8,201 nucleotides of DNA from Ferruginibacter sp. (GCA_030831725.1 JAURKN010000063.1:1-8201); one strand, 5' to 3'. Shown: positions 1 to 6,965, counted from the first letter of the stretch. Translations and numbers: made by a program. The notes: generated from the letters alone by a model not told the origin.

Positions 1-557
1 ATATTTCCATGTTCAACACCTCGGATTGTATCGTTTTACCTGGAGGTTTCAGTTATGGAGATTATTTAAGATGTGGCGCGATCGCTAGATTCAGTCCCAT
101 GATGCAAAAAACCATCGAATTCGCAGAAAAAGGAGGGAAAGTTCTGGGCGTATGCAACGGGTTTCAGATTCTTTGTGAAAGTGGACTTTTACCCGGCGTC
201 TTGCTCAGAAATGCGAACCAGCAATTCATTTGCAAGAATGTTTTTTTACAATCCCCTTCAAACAAGTTGGAAGCGCTTAAGATTCCAATAGCCCACGGAG
301 AAGGAAGATATTTCGCACATCCTGAAGTACTACATGAGGTCGAAAGCAATAATCAGGTTATTTACAGGTATTGTTCATCAGAAGGTGAAGTGGAAGAAAA
401 TGCCAATCCTAACGGCGCTTTGAACAATATCGCAGGAATCACCAATCGCGGCAGAAATGTGTTTGGTATGATGCCTCACCCCGAAAGAGCCTGCTCTTCC
501 GCTTTGGGAAATCTTGATGGAAAAAAGGTATTCCATGAGCTATTTGGCATCGGTTAA
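1..557 (+). CDS. purQ: Phosphoribosylformylglycinamidine synthase glutaminase subunit PurQ (5'-truncated by window edge)
   Basis: PurQ releases ammonia from glutamine and channels it to PurL, which converts FGAR to FGAM in purine synthesis in the cytoplasm. The reading frame is open to the left edge (first full codon at base 3), so the start is outside; the ATG at base 9 is internal because the conserved motif LPGGFSYGDYLR follows within a few residues. About 40-45 N-terminal residues should be missing, since the family is usually near 230 aa and about 184 codons are present. Visible class I glutamine amidotransferase features are the nucleophile in GVCNGFQIL (Cys codon 153-155), HGEGRY, and the catalytic His/Glu in PHPER (codons 477-479 and 483-485). 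A separate short PurQ implies a genome with the three-part PurS/PurQ/small-PurL enzyme instead of one long fused PurL; that is an inference, as purL and purS are not in view. The next gene is unrelated and starts 69 bases downstream. Confidence 0.96.
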   Translation, partial: ISMFNTSDCIVLPGGFSYGDYLRCGAIARFSPMMQKTIEFAEKGGKVLGVCNGFQILCESGLLPGVLLRNANQQFICKNVFLQSPSNKLEALKIPIAHGEGRYFAHPEVLHEVESNNQVIYRYCSSEGEVEENANPNGALNNIAGITNRGRNVFGMMPHPERACSSALGNLDGKKVFHELFGIG

Positions 558-572
558 AAGAATTTAACAATA

Positions 573-591
573 ATTCATGTGAAGCATGAAT
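573..591 (+). terminator. Weak hairpin downstream of purQ
   Basis: ATTCATG (573-579) and CATGAAT (585-591) form a perfect 7-bp stem with a 5-base loop, 16 bases after the purQ stop. There is no T-tract right after the stem (the nearest T-rich run is at 601-607), so it is a poor intrinsic terminator and may be chance. In the same spacer, TGTG at 578-581, 19 bases, then TATTTTTA at 601-608 loosely resembles TTTG-N19-TAnnTTTG with two mismatches, and could be the promoter of the following gene. Confidence 0.25.
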
Positions 592-625
592 CAGAGCCAT
601 TATTTTTATGCAACAATCATAAAGG

Positions 626-1084
626 ATGAAAAAAATCACTTTGTTTTTTAGCTTGATGTTATTATGCTCGGTGGCAGCCATGGCTCAAATCGAGAATCCG
701 GTCACATGGACTTTCACGGCAAAAAAAATCGCCCCAAAACAGTATGAGCTACATATGACTGCGTCTATCGACGGAAACTGGCACTTGTATTCCCAAAATG
801 CCGGCGAAGGACCAGAACCCACTTCTTTCCAATTCTCAAAAAATCCTTTGGTGAAATGGGTAGGAAAACCTGCAGAAATCGGAAAAATGGAAAGCATGTA
901 TGACCCCAACTTCAAGTCGACATTGCGTTTTTATAACAAACAAGTGGATTTTGTACAAAAAGTGACATTGAAATCCGCTGCTTCGACCAGCATTAAAGGG
1001 GTGGTCACCTACATGGTTTGCAACGATCGCCGTTGCCTGCCTCCCAAGGACCAAGCCTTCACCATCAAACTCGATGGAAAATAA
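626..1084 (+). CDS. Exported single-domain nDsbD-like protein (DsbD N-terminal domain) with redox Cys pair
   Basis: This is a 152-aa exported protein. Residues 1-20 form a signal peptide (KK, then a hydrophobic core, then AMA before Q21). The rest resembles the immunoglobulin-like N-terminal domain of DsbD, which takes electrons from the DsbD C-terminal thioredoxin domain and passes them to periplasmic or envelope oxidoreductases. Evidence includes NWHLYSQ near residue 51 and the C-terminal YMVCNDRRCLPP, where C132 and C137 match the active-site pair of nDsbD (CX5C in E. coli, CX4C here). Unlike DsbD it has no membrane or thioredoxin domain. A homologous but cysteine-less copy of the domain is fused to DsbD immediately downstream, so this protein is a good candidate for the free redox partner of that enzyme; this is inferred. 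The ATG at 626 is chosen because it gives a complete signal peptide. AAAGG touches the ATG directly, too close to act as a normal ribosome site. Such proteins are sometimes annotated only as DsbD-domain proteins of unknown function. Confidence 0.88.
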   Translation: MKKITLFFSLMLLCSVAAMAQIENPVTWTFTAKKIAPKQYELHMTASIDGNWHLYSQNAGEGPEPTSFQFSKNPLVKWVGKPAEIGKMESMYDPNFKSTLRFYNKQVDFVQKVTLKSAASTSIKGVVTYMVCNDRRCLPPKDQAFTIKLDGK

Positions 1085-1095
1085 TTTAACTTCGC

Positions 1096-1121
1096 AAATC
1101 CCGATAACTTCGGGATTTTTT
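1096..1121 (+). terminator. Intrinsic terminator or attenuator between the nDsbD-like gene and dsbD
   Basis: A 9-bp perfect stem pairs 1096-1104 (AAATCCCGA) with 1110-1118 (TCGGGATTT) around a TAACT loop. The T-run 1116-1121 overlaps the end of the stem. It has the shape of a rho-independent terminator, starting 11 bases after the stop of the upstream gene. The dsbD ATG is only 21 bases beyond the T-run, which leaves no room for a separate -33/-7 promoter downstream of the hairpin. dsbD expression therefore probably depends on read-through or on transcription crossing the hairpin. Confidence 0.75.
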
Positions 1122-1142
1122 ATTCAACCATAGTTCCACAAC

Positions 1143-3098
1143 ATGCGTAATATTCTATTTTTCATCTGTTTTGTTTTCTGCATCACCACTATATCCTATG
1201 CGCAAGACTCTTCCATTCTCAAATGGACCCATACTGTAAAAAAAGATGGCAAAGGGTATCTGATTGAATTCAAATCTTCCATTCCGAAAGGGTGGTGCAT
1301 ATATGATAAGGCGGAGTCTTTGGATCTTTTAGGACCCAGAATCATGTTCATGGATTCAACTTATGCCACAGGTAATCCAATGAATATCACCGCTCCAAAA
1401 ACAGAAAGGGCTGATCCCGTTTTCGACCAGCAAAAACTGTCGGTTTTTACAGATAGCATCCAACTTACACAATCGGTTATCATTCCCGGTGGTAAAGAAC
1501 CGATAATTGCTGTAACGCTGTATTACGAACTCGAGGGAGGGATGAACTTTCAGACGGAAGAGGTGAAGATAAAAATCAATCTCAATGGTGATGCTACAGC
1601 CACGAAAGCGCAAAGGGTAAAAATTCCATCCATAGATATACAACATCCATTGAATGATTGTGGTGTTTCTTCAGCAGAGACGCTCGCACCACAGAAACAA
1701 TCGCTGTGGAATTTGTTTTTCATCGGATTTTTAGGTGGATTGATTGCGCTCCTGACACCTTGTGTTTTTCCGATGATACCACTGACGGTTTCTTTTTTCA
1801 CTAAAAAAGCAAGTTCAAGAAAAGCAGGAATTCGGAATGCATTTCTCTATGGGTTTTTCATTTTTGGCATCTATCTATTATTGAGCTTGCCATTTCATTT
1901 TCTAGATCAGATTAATCCGGAAATTCTGAATAATATTTCCACGAATGCCTATTTGAACCTTGGTTTTTTTGCCATATTCCTATTCTTCGCCTTTTCGTTT
2001 TTTGGATTTTATGAACTGACCCTTCCCGCATCTTTGTCAAGCGGTGCCGACAGCAAGGCAGGGGCGGGAAAGGTAATTGGCATTTTCTTTATGGCACTCA
2101 CGCTTGCTTTGGTTTCCTTTTCTTGTACGGGTCCTATTTTGGGATCGCTGCTTGCAGGATCGCTGGCTTCCGACGGAGGCGCGATGCAGCTGACGGCCGG
2201 TATGGGCGGATTCGGTTTTGCCCTCGCTCTGCCATTCGCTCTTTTTGCCCTTTTCCCCAATTGGCTACAATCACTCCCGAAATCCGGAGGATGGTTGAAT
2301 ACCGTAAAAGTGGTTCTTGGATTTTTGGAAATCGCACTCGCTTTAAAGTTTTTGTCGAATGCGGATTTGGTGAAACACTGGGGAATCCTGAAAAGAGAGG
2401 TCTTTATCGGAATCTGGGTTCTGGTAGGACTAGGACTCAGCGCTTATCTTTTCGGCTGGATTCATTTCCCACATGACACAAAGGGTCAGAAAATAAGTCT
2501 TCCGCGTAAAGGCCTTGCTTTACTCTTTACCGCATTCACTTTATATCTTATACCTGGTTTGACCAACACCTCTTATGCCAATCTTAAGTTGATCAGCGGT
2601 TTTCCTCCACCATTATATTATAGCGTCTATCAACAGGAATCCGATTGTGTCTTGGGACTTACTTGCACCAGAGACTATGAAGAGGGACTCGAGCTCGGAA
2701 AAAAAGGGAATAAACCCGTTTTGTTGGATTTTACCGGATATGCCTGTGTCAATTGTAGGAGAATGGAGGAAAATGTATGGAGTGATCCTGAGGTATATAA
2801 GTTGATGAAAAACGAATTTGTGGTTGTATCCCTTTATGTTGACGATAAAAAAGCATTGCCGGTATCCAAACAGTTCACTTTTACATCTGGTGATGGCTTG
2901 AAAAAGGAAATTGTCACCTACGGAGACTTGTGGGCGACCTTTGAAACTGAAAATTTTTCAAACAATGCTCAGCCACTTTATGCTATTCTGAATCATGATG
3001 AAAAACTGTTAAATCATCCTGTAGGGTATACACCTGATAAAAAAGCATATCTAGAATGGTTGACTTGTGGATTGAGCACATTCAAAAATGGAAAGTGA
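1143..3098 (+). CDS. dsbD: DsbD-family protein-disulfide reductase (thiol:disulfide interchange), cysteine-less N-terminal domain
   Basis: DsbD-type membrane proteins move electrons from cytoplasmic thioredoxin across the inner membrane to envelope thiol proteins. The order here is: signal peptide (about 1-20, ending SYA before Q21); an nDsbD-like domain (about 22-150); a linker with C173; a multi-span membrane domain (about 188-480) with TPCVFPMIPLT (C207) and SFSCTGPILG (C328), the two redox cysteines of the transmembrane relay; then a periplasmic thioredoxin-like domain with DFTGYACVNCRRMEE (C535, C538). At 651 aa it is full length for a Bacteroidota DsbD. The oddity is the N-terminal domain: where the family has the Cys pair, this protein reads YYELEGGMNFQ (about 127-137), with no cysteine. 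The upstream 152-aa protein supplies an intact version. The ATG at 1143 is supported by the signal peptide; no Shine-Dalgarno sequence is visible. Exact targets (cytochrome c maturation, DsbC-like or peroxidase partners) cannot be read from the sequence. Confidence 0.93.
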   Translation: MRNILFFICFVFCITTISYAQDSSILKWTHTVKKDGKGYLIEFKSSIPKGWCIYDKAESLDLLGPRIMFMDSTYATGNPMNITAPKTERADPVFDQQKLSVFTDSIQLTQSVIIPGGKEPIIAVTLYYELEGGMNFQTEEVKIKINLNGDATATKAQRVKIPSIDIQHPLNDCGVSSAETLAPQKQSLWNLFFIGFLGGLIALLTPCVFPMIPLTVSFFTKKASSRKAGIRNAFLYGFFIFGIYLLLSLPFHFLDQINPEILNNISTNAYLNLGFFAIFLFFAFSFFGFYELTLPASLSSGADSKAGAGKVIGIFFMALTLALVSFSCTGPILGSLLAGSLASDGGAMQLTAGMGGFGFALALPFALFALFPNWLQSLPKSGGWLNTVKVVLGFLEIALALKFLSNADLVKHWGILKREVFIGIWVLVGLGLSAYLFGWIHFPHDTKGQKISLPRKGLALLFTAFTLYLIPGLTNTSYANLKLISGFPPPLYYSVYQQESDCVLGLTCTRDYEEGLELGKKGNKPVLLDFTGYACVNCRRMEENVWSDPEVYKLMKNEFVVVSLYVDDKKALPVSKQFTFTSGDGLKKEIVTYGDLWATFETENFSNNAQPLYAILNHDEKLLNHPVGYTPDKKAYLEWLTCGLSTFKNGK

Positions 3099-3140
3099 TC
3101 TTTCAATAATTGAATCATAACTTCTAAAACATATACAAAA

Positions 3141-3173
3141 TGAAAATCCCTTCGAATTTCGAAGGGATTTTCA
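3141..3173. terminator. Bidirectional intrinsic terminator shared by dsbD and the ECF sigma gene
   Basis: A perfect 15-bp inverted repeat, 3141-3155 with 3159-3173, encloses a 3-base loop (ATT). Each arm contains AAAATCCC or GGGATTTT, so a T-run follows the GC part of the stem on both strands. It lies 42 bases after the dsbD stop and 31 bases after the sigma-factor stop on the other strand. This is the expected position for one hairpin ending two convergent transcripts. Confidence 0.9.
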
Positions 3174-3204
3174 TTACAACAGTTAACTACTAAAAACGAC
3201 AGAT

Positions 3205-3786
3205 TTATAGTGCGATTTGCTTTTCAGTCATCATTTTACGCAGATTGATCAAACCATAGCGCATTCTTCCAAGAGCGGTATTGATGCTGCAGTTGGTCAG
3301 TTCAGCGATTTCTTTGAAACTCATGTTGGCATAGTTTCTCAAAATGATCACCTCGCGTTGGTCTTCTGGCAAAAGATCTACCATTCTTCTGATCTTGTCA
3401 TGACTTTGGTTTGCCATGATTTTTTGGTCTGCTCCAGCCTCAGAGAAATTCAATACTTCGAAAATATCGTGGTCATCGCTGGTTTTGATGCTTGGGCTGC
3501 GCTTAACCTTACGGAAATGATCTACACACATGTTATGAGCGATACGGAGTGCCCATGGAAGGAATTTTCCTTCGTCGGTGTATTTACCGTTTCTCAATGT
3601 GTCGATGATTTTGATGAAAACTTCCTGGAAAATATCTTCAGCGAGATATTTGTCTTTTACCAACAGATAAATGGAAGTGAAGATTTTGTCCTTGTAACGC
3701 TCAACTAAAACGGAAAGGGCATTTGCGTTGCCATTGATGTAAGCGTGAACTAATTCCTGGTCTGTGAGATTGTTTTGGTTTTTCAT
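3205..3786 (-). CDS. ECF-type (group 4) sigma-70 family RNA polymerase sigma factor
   Basis: This is a 193-aa sigma factor with only regions 2 and 4, the mark of the extracytoplasmic-function group. Region 2 (about 22-95) includes AEDIFQEVFIKI (core-polymerase contact) and LPWALRIAHNMCVDHFRK (recognition of the -10-type element). Region 4 (about 130-188) includes LLPEDQREVIILRNYANMSF and the helix-turn-helix IAELTNCSINTALGRMR, which reads the -35-type element. The ATG at 3786 is preferred: it begins MKNQNNLTDQELV, as family members do, and gives the usual length. A GTG at 3870 would add 28 residues with no family character. No anti-sigma factor or membrane partner is adjacent: dsbD converges on one side and uvrA diverges on the other. 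The gene therefore appears to be an orphan transcription unit, perhaps controlled at its own promoter. Its regulon cannot be inferred from the sequence. Confidence 0.95.
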   Translation of the reverse strand: MKNQNNLTDQELVHAYINGNANALSVLVERYKDKIFTSIYLLVKDKYLAEDIFQEVFIKIIDTLRNGKYTDEGKFLPWALRIAHNMCVDHFRKVKRSPSIKTSDDHDIFEVLNFSEAGADQKIMANQSHDKIRRMVDLLPEDQREVIILRNYANMSFKEIAELTNCSINTALGRMRYGLINLRKMMTEKQIAL

Positions 3787-3909
3787 GTGACTTCTTGTTT
3801 TGATTGGTTTAGGATTTTGGTTTTTCCATTTTCCAATGTCAGTTTCGAAGTCCGCAGAAGATGCTTTCACATTCTCTTTGGTTTTTCACTTGCATTGGAT
3901 AATGTGATG

Positions 3910-3940
3910 TAAAACTAGAGTTAATTTTTTCCTTCCCAAA
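3910..3940 (-). promoter_or_regulatory. Candidate promoter of the ECF sigma gene
   Basis: On the minus strand, TTTG (3940 to 3937), exactly 19 bases, then TAGTTTTA (3917 to 3910) matches the Bacteroidota primary-sigma consensus TTTG-N19-TAnnTTTG with one mismatch at the last base. Transcription would begin around 3900-3905 and give a 5' leader of roughly 115-120 bases before the ATG at 3786. The -33 TTTG lies inside the inverted repeat 3935-3950. The call rests on pattern match and position only. Confidence 0.45.
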
Positions 3941-3950
3941 TATTTTTGGG
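3935..3950. repeat. Inverted repeat overlapping the candidate sigma-gene -33 element
   Basis: CCCAAA (3935-3940), TATT, TTTGGG (3945-3950) form 6-bp perfect arms around 4 bases; the T3934/A3951 pair extends it to 7 bp. Its left arm contains the -33 TTTG of the leftward candidate promoter, and its right half contains the TATTTTTG match of the rightward strand. It could be an operator, or a chance result of two AT-rich promoter elements facing each other. Confidence 0.4.
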
Positions 3951-4000
3951 AGAATTTTGGCGTAAAATAGAAAATAGAGTATTAGTGCTCGGAATGGGTG

Positions 4001-4035
4001 CGTAGATCTACGTAGTAATTTTTTCATTACACGTG
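4001..4035. repeat. Cluster of palindromes upstream of uvrA
   Basis: A perfect 12-bp palindrome CGTAGATCTACG (4001-4012) is followed by a second CGTAG at 4011-4015, ten bases (one helical turn) after the first. Then GTAAT (4015-4019), six bases, ATTAC (4026-4030) forms another inverted repeat, and CACGTG (4030-4035) is a 6-bp palindrome. The first has no loop, so a DNA-binding protein site is more likely than an RNA hairpin. The regulator is unknown. It lies 43-77 bases before the uvrA ATG. Confidence 0.4.
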
Positions 4036-4077
4036 TTTTAGCCCGTAAAATCGACATTCTTAGCCTATTTTCGCACT

Positions 4078-6909
4078 ATGTCAGCGACTAAAAAAATCAG
4101 TAAGAAAGTATCAGAAGTTGTTTCGGAATCCAACGATATCATCATTTCCGGTGCGCGCGTACACAATCTAAAGAACATAACAGTAACGATACCACGAAAT
4201 AAATTCACTGTCGTCACAGGTGTGTCTGGATCAGGCAAATCATCATTGACCATAGACACGCTTTTCGCGGAAGGTCAAAGAAGATATGCTGAGAGTCTCA
4301 GTTCATACGCACGTCAGTTCATGCAAAGAATGGACAAGCCGGATGTTGATTACATATATGGACTTTGTCCTGCAATCGCCATCGAACAAAAGGTGATCAC
4401 CAGAACACCAAGAAGTACGGTTGGCAGCATGACAGAAATCTATGACTATCTCAGAATCCTATTCGCACGAATCGGTAAAACGATTTCACCTGTCACAGGG
4501 AAACCCGTAAAAAAGGATGATGTTCAGGATGTGATTGAACAAATCAATCTATTGGATAACGGAGTTAAAATCCTCTTTATTGTTCCAGTCAGAAAAAGCA
4601 GCTATCTCAATCCGAAAGAAGAGCTGGGTGTATTGTTGCAAAAAGGATTTTCACGTTTGTATGTAAACAAAGAAATATTACGCATCGAAGAAATCATGGA
4701 AGATGCGAAGCAACTCTCTGAATTGTTTTCAAAGTCTTCTTCAAAAGAAATCTACATACTCATCGACAGATTGGTCCGTAAATCATTTGACGAAGAAGAT
4801 TTGCACAGAATGGCCGATTCCATACAAATTGCATTTTATGAAGGGGATGGAGAAATGTTGATGGAAGTGGATGGTAAACAAACCATCTCATTCAGCAACA
4901 AATTCGAAAGGGATGGTATTCAGTTCGAAGAGCCTTCTCCCAATCTGTTTTCATTCAATAACCCATATGGGGCTTGTCCAACTTGTGAAGGATATGCCCA
5001 GGTATTGGGCATCGACCCCGACCTTGTGATTCCCAACAAAGCCCTCAGTCTATATGAAGATGCGGTAGCGCCTTGGAAAGGGGAGAAACTCAGTTCATGG
5101 AAAGATGCTTTCATACGTGCGGCGAAAAAATTCAATTTCCCGATTCATAAACCCATTCAGGAGCTTAGCGCGGAACAGCTCGGTGCGCTATGGAACGGGA
5201 ATGAACATGTAAATGGAATCAATGATTTCTTTCACGAAGTGGAACAGAATTTGTATAAGGTACAATATCGTGTCATGCTCAGCAGATATCGTGGCAGAAC
5301 ACTTTGTCCGGATTGTGCGGGCAATCGTTTGAGGAAAGAGGCCTTATATGTGAAATTGGATGGAAAACATATCGGTGAACTGAACAAGCTTCCTGCAAAA
5401 GATCTGTTACTATGGATGAAAAACATCATATTGTCGGATCATGACAAAAAAATCGCAACCCGCGTTTTGATGGAGATAGAAAACCGATTGCAGACACTGC
5501 TTGATGTAGGGTTGGGTTATCTTTCTCTCGACAGAATGGCCAATTCGTTAAGTGGCGGAGAAAGCCAGCGTATTCAACTTACTCGAAGCTTGGGCAGCAA
5601 TCTTACAAACTCTTTATATATTCTGGATGAGCCTTCCATCGGATTACACAGTAGGGATACGGAGCGACTCATTCAGGTATTGAAACAATTGCGAGACCTG
5701 GGAAATACAGTGGTTGTGGTTGAACATGATGAAACGATGATGAAGGAAGCGGACAATATCATCGACATGGGTCCTTTGGCAAGCCATCTTGGTGGCGAAG
5801 TGATCGCACAAGGAACCTATGATGAGATCTGTGATCATCCGGATAGCCTGACTGGAAATTATTTGTCAGGCAAATTGGAAATAGCACAGCCAGCCGATGT
5901 GCGTAAATGGACGAAGTCGATTAATCTTGAAGGTGCTTGCGAGCATAATTTGAAAAATATAAATGTGGAATTTCCTTTGAATGTCATCTGTGCCATCAGT
6001 GGTGTCAGTGGGAGCGGAAAAACCACCCTGGTAAAAAAGATACTCTATCCTGCGCTAAAAAAACAGATGGGAGATCCTGTTGACAGGCCGGGATCCTTTA
6101 AAAAGCTTAGCGGTGATTTGAAAGAAATCCAGGAAATTGAAATGATTGATCAAAATCCCATCGGAAAGTCGAGTCGAAGCAACCCCGTTACATATATCAA
6201 GGCCTACGATGAAATCAGAGAGTTGTTTTCAAGACAACCTTTAAGTATGATTCGTGGGTTTTTACCCAAACATTTCTCGTTCAATGTGGATGGGGGACGA
6301 TGCGACACCTGTAAAGGTGAAGGAGAGCAAATCATTGAAATGCAGTTTTTGGCGGATGTTCACCTTCCTTGCGAATCTTGCGGCGGAAAAAAATTCAAAG
6401 AAGAAGTGCTTGAAGTCTCGTTCAGAGAAAAGAACATCCATGATGTGCTGGAAATGGCGGTAGATGATGCTATCTCATTCTTCAAAACAGATGAAAAGCT
6501 GGGTCTGTCAATCGCACGTGCGTTGCAACCTTTATCCGATGTGGGACTGGGATATGTGAAACTGGGGCAATCGTCTAACACATTGAGCGGCGGTGAGGCA
6601 CAGCGTGTCAAACTCGCATCTTTTTTGGGAAGGGGAAAATCTCAAGGCAAAACCCTGTTTATTTTTGATGAGCCAACAACCGGGCTTCATTTTCACGACA
6701 TCAACAAACTGCTCACATCTTTTCGTGCCTTGGTGCAAATGGGACATTCCATCCTTGTGATCGAGCACAACACCGACGTTCTCAAATCATGCGACTGGAT
6801 CATCGACCTCGGACCTGAAGCTGGAGAGAATGGTGGAAATCTTGTTTTTGCAGGAACACCCAATCAACTTAAAAAAAGCAAAAAAGGAAACACGGGTAAA
6901 TATTTATGA
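4078..6909 (+). CDS. uvrA: UvrABC system protein A (excinuclease ABC subunit A), lacking one zinc module
   Basis: UvrA is the dimeric ATPase that finds bulky DNA lesions and loads UvrB in nucleotide excision repair. This copy is full length (943 aa; E. coli about 940) with both ABC units intact. Unit I has Walker A GVSGSGKSS (48-56), signature LSGGES (491-496) and Walker B region LDEPS (516-520). Unit II has GVSGSGKTT (642-650), LSGGEA (836-841) and DEPTTGLH (864-871). The region around 130-260 is the UvrB-binding part, and the insertion domain lies between C303 and C410. Zinc ligands C300/C303 with C410/C413, and C742/C745 with C765/C768, are present. The other usual module, a CPxHG near residue 137 plus a CPxCGYS near 277, is absent: the protein reads SPVTG (137-141) and ERDG (277-280). 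The end is a TGA followed directly in frame by TAG. The gene stands alone between divergent and convergent neighbours. Confidence 0.97.
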   Translation: MSATKKISKKVSEVVSESNDIIISGARVHNLKNITVTIPRNKFTVVTGVSGSGKSSLTIDTLFAEGQRRYAESLSSYARQFMQRMDKPDVDYIYGLCPAIAIEQKVITRTPRSTVGSMTEIYDYLRILFARIGKTISPVTGKPVKKDDVQDVIEQINLLDNGVKILFIVPVRKSSYLNPKEELGVLLQKGFSRLYVNKEILRIEEIMEDAKQLSELFSKSSSKEIYILIDRLVRKSFDEEDLHRMADSIQIAFYEGDGEMLMEVDGKQTISFSNKFERDGIQFEEPSPNLFSFNNPYGACPTCEGYAQVLGIDPDLVIPNKALSLYEDAVAPWKGEKLSSWKDAFIRAAKKFNFPIHKPIQELSAEQLGALWNGNEHVNGINDFFHEVEQNLYKVQYRVMLSRYRGRTLCPDCAGNRLRKEALYVKLDGKHIGELNKLPAKDLLLWMKNIILSDHDKKIATRVLMEIENRLQTLLDVGLGYLSLDRMANSLSGGESQRIQLTRSLGSNLTNSLYILDEPSIGLHSRDTERLIQVLKQLRDLGNTVVVVEHDETMMKEADNIIDMGPLASHLGGEVIAQGTYDEICDHPDSLTGNYLSGKLEIAQPADVRKWTKSINLEGACEHNLKNINVEFPLNVICAISGVSGSGKTTLVKKILYPALKKQMGDPVDRPGSFKKLSGDLKEIQEIEMIDQNPIGKSSRSNPVTYIKAYDEIRELFSRQPLSMIRGFLPKHFSFNVDGGRCDTCKGEGEQIIEMQFLADVHLPCESCGGKKFKEEVLEVSFREKNIHDVLEMAVDDAISFFKTDEKLGLSIARALQPLSDVGLGYVKLGQSSNTLSGGEAQRVKLASFLGRGKSQGKTLFIFDEPTTGLHFHDINKLLTSFRALVQMGHSILVIEHNTDVLKSCDWIIDLGPEAGENGGNLVFAGTPNQLKKSKKGNTGKYL

Positions 6910-6965
6910 TAGCGTTTTTCAGCATGTCAAAAAGTCAATTTTCCAAATTAGAGTAGTGGCATTTT

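Larger units (their letters stand above)
3787..4077. other. Divergent intergenic region between the ECF sigma gene and uvrA
   Basis: This stretch of about 290 bases has no credible gene; the short open frames in it lack family features. It should hold the promoters for the sigma gene (leftward) and uvrA (rightward). It carries three palindromic elements, listed separately where supported. For uvrA, TATTTTTG (3941-3948) fits the -7 consensus TAnnTTTG but has no TTTG or TTG at the proper distance upstream. TATTTTCG (4066-4073) is a one-mismatch match so close to the ATG that a transcript from it would be nearly leaderless. I cannot choose between them. Confidence 0.7.

Noticed and set aside
9..557. 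ATG at base 9 as the true start of purQ
   Set aside because: The frame is open upstream to the window edge and the conserved N-terminal PurQ segment is missing, so this Met is internal.
2123..2476. 117-codon open frame inside dsbD
   Set aside because: It is an Arg/Gly-rich out-of-frame translation of the membrane domain with no family features or start context.
3217..3708. 163-codon open frame on the plus strand, antisense to the ECF sigma gene
   Set aside because: It lies wholly within the sigma gene, its translation has no recognisable domain, and the opposite strand encodes a textbook sigma factor.
3787..3870. N-terminal extension of the ECF sigma factor from a GTG at 3870
   Set aside because: The extra 28 residues do not look like sigma factor sequence; the ATG at 3786 gives the usual family start and length.
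3839..4057. 72-codon minus-strand frame in the spacer between the sigma gene and uvrA
   Set aside because: It overlaps the candidate promoter and palindromes, runs into the region just upstream of the sigma gene, and shows no conserved motif.
6910..6965. Possible terminator between uvrA and the nucleotidyltransferase gene (TTTTT/AAAAA around 6915-6933 and AATTT-TCC-AAATT around 6938-6950)
   Set aside because: The arms are 5-bp, all A/T, with no GC-rich stem, so there is no convincing hairpin.
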